From: Heliocybe sulcata
Lineage: Eukaryota > Basidiomycota > Agaricomycetes > Gloeophyllales > Gloeophyllaceae
NCBI GenBank assembly: GCA_004369045.1
Contig: ML213529.1
Span: forward strand, 163,563-227,562
Direction: 5' to 3'
DNA length: 64,000 bases
The number at the start of each line of letters is the position of its first letter. Positions within the stretch are counted from its first letter, which is position 1. The position numbers were made by a program, and so were the translations under genes. Below, piece after piece: positions 59,497 to 64,000 of this stretch. The notes under the pieces were generated by a model. The model saw nothing but the letters and a program-made list of their open reading frames with translations, made no database searches and was not told where the DNA came from.

Positions 59497-61139
59497 ATGC
59501 CTCTCTCGAGCACCACGTCTGGAGCAAGGTACCGACTACAGGCCATGCTAGTCGGCCATACAGCCCCTGTCTTCGCGCTCCGATTTTCTCCGACCGGGAA
59601 ACTCCTCGCCAGTGGTGGTGAGCAGATGCAGATTAATACTCGCAGTCACAATTACGCATGTGAGGTTCACAGGCACTGACAGTGTTCGCTTATGGGATGT
59701 CAAGACTGGCAGCGAGCTTCCTGTTCCTACGCAGGATCCTGAAGAATATGGCCAGGCAACTTACATTGCATGGCTAACCTCTGACAGGGAGCAATTACTC
59801 AGCCATGGGACGAGCCGTGGGTATTTTGTGATATGGTTAAGGGGCTTGGGGAAGAAGCCGTGCTTCAGTCCCATAGCGAAGCTACGGCTGGGCACAGGAT
59901 GCGAAATCACTAGCATTATCCAGGAGCACTTGACAGAGCAGATCGGTGTTGGATGTATTGACGGAGTGGTTCAAGTCTGGCATATTGATCCTGGGTGGAC
60001 TCTAACCAATGTCTTCTCTGTCCAAATTGCAAATTTTTTGCCCAAGACTCTCTCATTCGTTCCGAATGCGAGGCACGACCTTCACGTCTTCAGTTGGGGA
60101 GACGGCTACTGGTACGTACGTATGCATACTCATATGCCCTACTAGATCTGAGTTTGTCTAGGACCCGGATTTGCGGAGACGACGGAGCTGTCCTACACTC
60201 TTGGGAATTGAGAAAGACCATGCGAGTTAAGCATATCAACTCTGCATGCTTCCAGACTGATACCCACGCAGTGCAGAAACGGCCGTATCCCCCACTCAAG
60301 AAGATTTTGTCGTCGACAATTGTAGTGATGGGTTCGATCTGCACTCCCTAACAGACGGCAGATTCATCCGAAAGTTCATGACACCACCTGTATGACACAC
60401 ACGGCTGAGACAAGTTCAATATGTGGAGAATGGTAGGATGGTCGTCACAGGACATACAGAGGGCGGCGTGTACGTCTTCGGCAAGGACAGCGGGAAACAA
60501 GTGGACTATCTGCAGCACCGCAACGGCAGGATGGTGACCACAATCGGGGTAAGAGGCAAGCCGACAGATGTCCGACAGAGCTGAATTTATTAACAGACTT
60601 GCGACACATCAAAAGGGAGCTTGATTGCCTGCGCAGACACGGAAGTGTGTCCCATCATCAAAATTTCAATCTGGTCGAAGCGGGATGATTCAGAGGAGCG
60701 CCCTCAACGAGGCTCCCCAAGACAGTCGCTGCACTGGGCCATGCATGCAATAATGGTCGTAATGGTTGTGGCGTGGACCACACAGTACTTCGGCATTGTG
60801 AGTCTTTCCATCTTCCTCAGGGTTGAGACTAACAACACGTAGGACATCGAGCCACAGAGGATCACGAAGGCTTTCTACCACTATGGCTGGGCGGAGTACA
60901 TGAACCCAGCCGTCACGTCGTGGCTCAAGCCAAATGTGGGCAAGGCAAAGACAAATGCGAAGCACCTGAGAGCATCAATTGAAAGGACAGCATCCAGGCA
61001 GGCCAGCAAGCTGGGCAGCAATGGCTACGTTTTCAAGAGAAACGAGCACGAGCCTTTGGATGACGGCGAGAACAGCGGCAACGGGAATGCAGAGCAGCTT
61101 GACGAGAAGGATCCTGGGACGGATCTGATTGAATGGTAG
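59497..61139 (+). pseudogene. WD40-repeat membrane protein gene with in-frame stop
   Basis: Exon 1 starts MPLSSTTSGARYRL and reads LVGHTAPVFALRFSPTGKLL, then after an intron DSVRLWDVKTGSEL, a complete WD40 repeat. Further blades: IGVGCIDGVVQVWHID, ICGDDGAVLHSWEL, VVDNCSDGFDLHSLTDGRF and VVTGHTEGGVYVFGKDSGK. After GTCDTSKGSLIAC comes a hydrophobic segment (AMHAIMVVMVVAW) that is a likely transmembrane helix, then a charged tail ending at TAG 61137-61139. Two oddities: a TGA at 60393-60395 interrupts the frame between MTPPV and HTRLRQVQYVENGR, and the exon join near 60222-60271 needs a GC-AG intron. WD40 propellers serve as protein-binding scaffolds. The gene is either recently inactivated or carries a sequence error. 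Confidence 0.6.
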
Positions 61140-61355
61140 ATGGTGCACGGTATAAGTCGAAATGAGTTTGTAGATGGTGCACTATAGCAGTGGAAATGAT
61201 ATTGCTGTCATCCTTGTGGTGCTCCATTAGTAGGCGCCGGGTATTGCAAGGGAAGAGACGTACTAAGCGAGACACAATCCGCAATGCCAGCTCCCACCCG
61301 ACAACAACCTCCATCTTTCCCGCGTGACGCGTCCAGCGAGAAGGAGTGATACCGG
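61140..61355. other. Short interval before the right hairpin array
   Basis: No gene is seen. It contains fragments similar to the spacers of the repeat blocks, such as CCAGCTCCCACCCGACAACAA, which recurs near 61770. Confidence 0.35.
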
Positions 61356-62014
61356 GTCTCAAAGCAGTAAAAACTGCTTCGAGGCATACGTCCAGCGCGA
61401 GGCCTTGAGGTTGAGGTATGGTATGCGTCCGCGATGGCAAGACAATACTGAGGGTGAAGGGAATCTTGCAGATGAGGGAGAAGCATAGCAACGGCACAAT
61501 GCTACTGTTTCGACAGATACGTCCATGGCGAGAGCATCCGAGTCTGATAGCAGTAAAAGTGCGGCGAGACAGTGAGGTGACAACCGTGCTGCAGACAAAG
61601 ACCACATTAGTGGGCATCCAGTGTCATGAACGAGCGGACGTACGAGCATGACGCAACACTGCAAGACTGTCGGATAGCCTGGCCATCGAGGTGGTCTGTC
61701 CTGATGCAACGGGCTTCGCAAGTCGTAGAGACCATGCTCCCCCCTGATGTCAATGGCGCCAACCCGCGATGCCAGCTCCCACCCAACAACAAGCTCCATC
61801 TTGCCTGCTGCAGACTTGGCAACCAAGTAACGTGTCGAGCGACCGGGTGCCCGCAACCGAGCCTGACGGCCTTGAGAGACGGGTCGACGTTGAGGCCTCA
61901 CAGCAGTAAAAACTGCTCTGATGCATACGTCCACCACGAAACGATATTGACGATGGGGTATCTTGACGTTGAGGCAGGCGTCCGGGTCTCACCACAGTAA
62001 AACTGTGGTGAGAC
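61356..62014. repeat. Hairpin-repeat array, right block
   Basis: Four clear units: 61356-61385, 61542-61570, 61895-61924 and 61986-62014. The last is a perfect palindrome, a 13-bp stem GTCTCACCACAGT / ACTGTGGTGAGAC with loop AAA. Units differ in the inner stem (AAGCAG/CTGCTT, CCACAG/CTGTGG) but the two arms change together, so pairing is kept. Spacers share TACGTCCANCGCGA and GGCATCCAGTGTC-like boxes with the left block. The block ends 37 bp from the CACTA-like element. Confidence 0.75.
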
Positions 62015-62051
62015 GGCGAGGGAGAGGCTACGCATTGGCAAAAGAGGATGA

Positions 62052-62854
62052 CACAGCGGGAGTTGCACCATTTCGGACGTGACAATATGTTAGTTGAAAT
62101 GGAAATCAAATCTATTTAATTTTGTAATTGACTTCGTAACTCGCAAAATTTATTATTCCCAAAATCCTTCATAGCTCCCTACAAATATTATCTATTGTGA
62201 TGCCTTTGGCAAGATTGTATAGCAGAGATATAAATGCCATGCATAATGTTAATAATATATCTTTCTCTGCAACGAATTTAAGACACGACAAAATTTGGGA
62301 TTTCGGGAGTTCCCTGAATGTTACTCGATAGATCTTTTTATGTGGACAATAATTCAATAAATACTATGAGATCCATAATATCAGCTGCAAACACTGCCCG
62401 AAAGGGTTATGAAAATTATATATTCCGCAATCTTGCAAAAGGTATTGGCTCAGCCAGGCAATACCTTTAGACGTTCGGTTATAGCTTTACTTTTGGTATT
62501 AGCTTTCAGATCAGTGCGAATGTATTTTTATATTTTGGTTTTATCTTCCTTTTTTGATGTTGTGAAATGTGATCTTTTTTACCACATATTCTTGTTCCCT
62601 CAATGTTAGATTTGGCGATCTTCCCCCAGCATAAGCCCAATGTGATATTTTGCAACACATATTGATATCATCAGAATATCGCATATTGAATGTCGCTACA
62701 ATGTTGTATTTAAGAAAATAAATTACTATACATCTGCATCGCCTTCTCAGTAATTATATCGGCTGCCATCAAAAGCTACTCCTATATATTTACTAGGTGT
62801 AATCTATTTTGACCAACATATTGCAACATTCAAAATGGTGCAACTCCCGCTGTG
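62052..62854. mobile_element. CACTA-like non-autonomous element (803 bp)
   Basis: The left end CACAGCGGGAGTTGCACCAT at 62052 and its reverse complement ending at 62854 form terminal inverted repeats of about 23 bp. Both sides are flanked by TGA (62049-62051 and 62855-62857), a 3-bp target duplication. Ends beginning CAC with a 3-bp duplication fit the CACTA/CMC group, which includes Plavaka elements of Agaricomycetes. The interior is AT-rich and non-coding, so a transposase elsewhere would be required. The right 333 bp is shared with the solo segment at 56600-56932. Confidence 0.7.
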
Positions 62855-62857
62855 TGA

Positions 62858-63165
62858 GCGGAACTGTGGGCATGCTGACACGTGAGGCGACACGTGGGTT
62901 GTGGCAGGACTTACGCGTGACGTGTGGCGTGCCACGGCGGGCGCCCTTTGCAGACCGTTGCGGTATGGGCGCAAGTGGCCTTGCTCATTACGAGGTCTGA
63001 ACATGAATATTATCTTCGAAGTCTTACTGCTGCGAGATCCGGCAGAGACATCAGATATGTAAGACATATGTACAGCTACAGCCAATTATCGCAGAAAGGA
63101 CACAAACATGGCGAAGGACGGCGAGACACCTAACGCATAAGCGGTCATAACGAGAAAATTCATGA
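62858..63165. other. Short interval without a gene
   Basis: No exon or repeat was recognised between the CACTA-like element and the hypothetical gene at 63166. Confidence 0.35.
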
Positions 63166-63842
63166 TCACAGGCCCTTCTGACTGAGGAAGTCACGACACA
63201 TATCTTCCATGCACTGCACGAGCGGAAGGCTATCCTTCTGGAAGAGCATACCCTTCTTCCATAAACCTGCAGGGCGCATCAGAGCATTTGCGTCCGGTAA
63301 ATGTTGCCCTAGTATGGTTGATATTCTCTGAAGTCGCTGTTGGTACCATTTTTCCGCGCCGTATGACCAGATACCAACGTTAAGGCCACTTGTTCGCCAG
63401 GCCGCGTGTGCTTTCGGCCACCAGCTTCGATCAGCCATCTGTGAGGCTTGCTCTAGCACAGGGTAAGTATTGAGTAATATATGGCAGTTGAGCCACTCAT
63501 ACCTGTGAACTGCCTGTATACACCACAAATGTAGTCCGCACTAGACTCTGAAAGCTCGTCATCCCAAAACGGTGGCATATTGGGACCCTGGAATAACATC
63601 CCGTGCATATAATCATCTGGGCCCTGCAGAATCACGTCGACAGCAGCCTGAATACCCAGCATCTGGAGAGTCAAGCGCCAAAGTATCCCTCCCTTCATCA
63701 ATGCAGCCCGCGCGATACTGCGTACATGTAGAATTGCGGCTCTTTCTTCCAGATAGAACGCGTAATCGGCCTCGCCAGGGACATACGTCTTCTCCCGATA
63801 CTGTGGAGGAGGTGAATCCGGACTGCAGTGACGGACTGACAT
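63166..63842 (-). CDS. Hypothetical Agaricomycete protein (WWPK/GLNVG type)
   Basis: Two exons, 63842-63503 and 63446-63166 (621 nt, 206 aa), closing in phase. The C-terminal half has SWWPKAHAAWRTSGLNVGIW, WYQQRLQRI and MRPAGLWKKGM. I recognise this pattern (WWPK..W..SGLNVGYW...AE.W...RL..I) from uncharacterised proteins found in many copies in Agaricomycete genomes; its function is unknown. The first half contains EREKTYVPGEADYAFYL-like charged sequence and no known motif. MSVRHCSPDS is the first ATG in frame. Upstream exons towards 64000 or beyond the window are possible. Confidence 0.55.
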
Positions 63843-64000
63843 CCACTTCCAGTAACCGAATATATGACTGCCCTGTAAATGTGGCCCAATATCGGGAAGT
63901 CACAGTTGAAATATCCGTGCAATTGGATACATGATTATCTATTTGATATATCACATATCGTTAAAATGAGAACATATATCTACAATTTGTGTGATTCTAT

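Noticed and set aside
57534-62014. CRISPR array
   Set aside because: The repeats are not identical, the spacers are themselves repeated and vary in length, and the genome is clearly fungal with no Cas genes.
56600-62854. One large composite transposon bounded by the two inverted 333-bp segments
   Set aside because: The flanking bases differ (TAC on the left, TGA on the right), while the smaller element at 62052-62854 has its own matching ends and duplications.

Overview
This 64 kb window reads as chromosomal DNA of a basidiomycete fungus, most likely an Agaricomycete. The evidence is the gene structure and the gene families. Genes are split by many short introns of about 50-65 nt, most with GTRNGT donors, and there are several microexons. 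Families typical of mushroom-forming fungi are present: a FunK1-type kinase, DUF6699 proteins, an APH-like phosphotransferase ending in the motif HWPWDDMDE, and a WWP/GLNVG hypothetical protein. All gene models below were spliced by eye. Where stated, the exon lengths close exactly in phase from ATG to stop.

Layout. 1.6-11.1 kb: two paralogous three-repeat Myb transcription factors transcribed away from each other, with about 6 kb of gene-empty DNA between them. 11.3-12 kb: a decayed unknown gene. 12.8-15.0 kb: a tandem pair of short-chain dehydrogenase-like genes. 17.9-21.7 kb: two DUF6699 genes facing each other around a two-copy DUF3072 gene. 23.1-24.6 kb: a tyrosine-kinase-like protein kinase. 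25.2-27.0 kb: an APH-like phosphotransferase broken by a frameshift and a stop. 27.4-28.0 kb: a non-autonomous DNA transposon with an exact 8-bp target duplication. 28.5-35.1 kb: a serine carboxypeptidase and a vacuolar-type Ca2+/H+ antiporter, divergently transcribed. 35.4-36.4 kb: the exosome subunit Rrp46. 39.5-41.1 kb: an HMG-box regulator. 41.5-47.4 kb: gene-poor DNA with a mariner-like MITE and a degenerate minisatellite. 47.4-53.2 kb: a FAD monooxygenase, a second serine carboxypeptidase (inverted relative to the first) and a small unknown gene. 53.6-56.3 kb: a FunK1 kinase. 56.6-62.9 kb: a repeat-rich block with CACTA-like transposon ends and arrays of about 30-bp perfect or near-perfect hairpin repeats on both sides of a WD40 membrane protein gene that carries an in-frame stop. 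63.2-63.8 kb: a hypothetical gene that may continue beyond the window.

The genes do not form an obvious single pathway. The window is a patchwork of regulators (two Myb, one HMG, two kinases), small enzyme families multiplied by tandem or inverted duplication (SDR, carboxypeptidase, Myb, DUF6699) and transposon remnants. The most unusual features are the hairpin-repeat arrays at 57.5-57.8 and 61.35-62.0 kb, the 7-nt and 11-nt microexons shared by the two carboxypeptidases, an 83-bp tandem duplication that created an extra in-frame 24-nt exon, and a GC-AG intron in the antiporter gene. Assignments rest on motif recognition without database searches.
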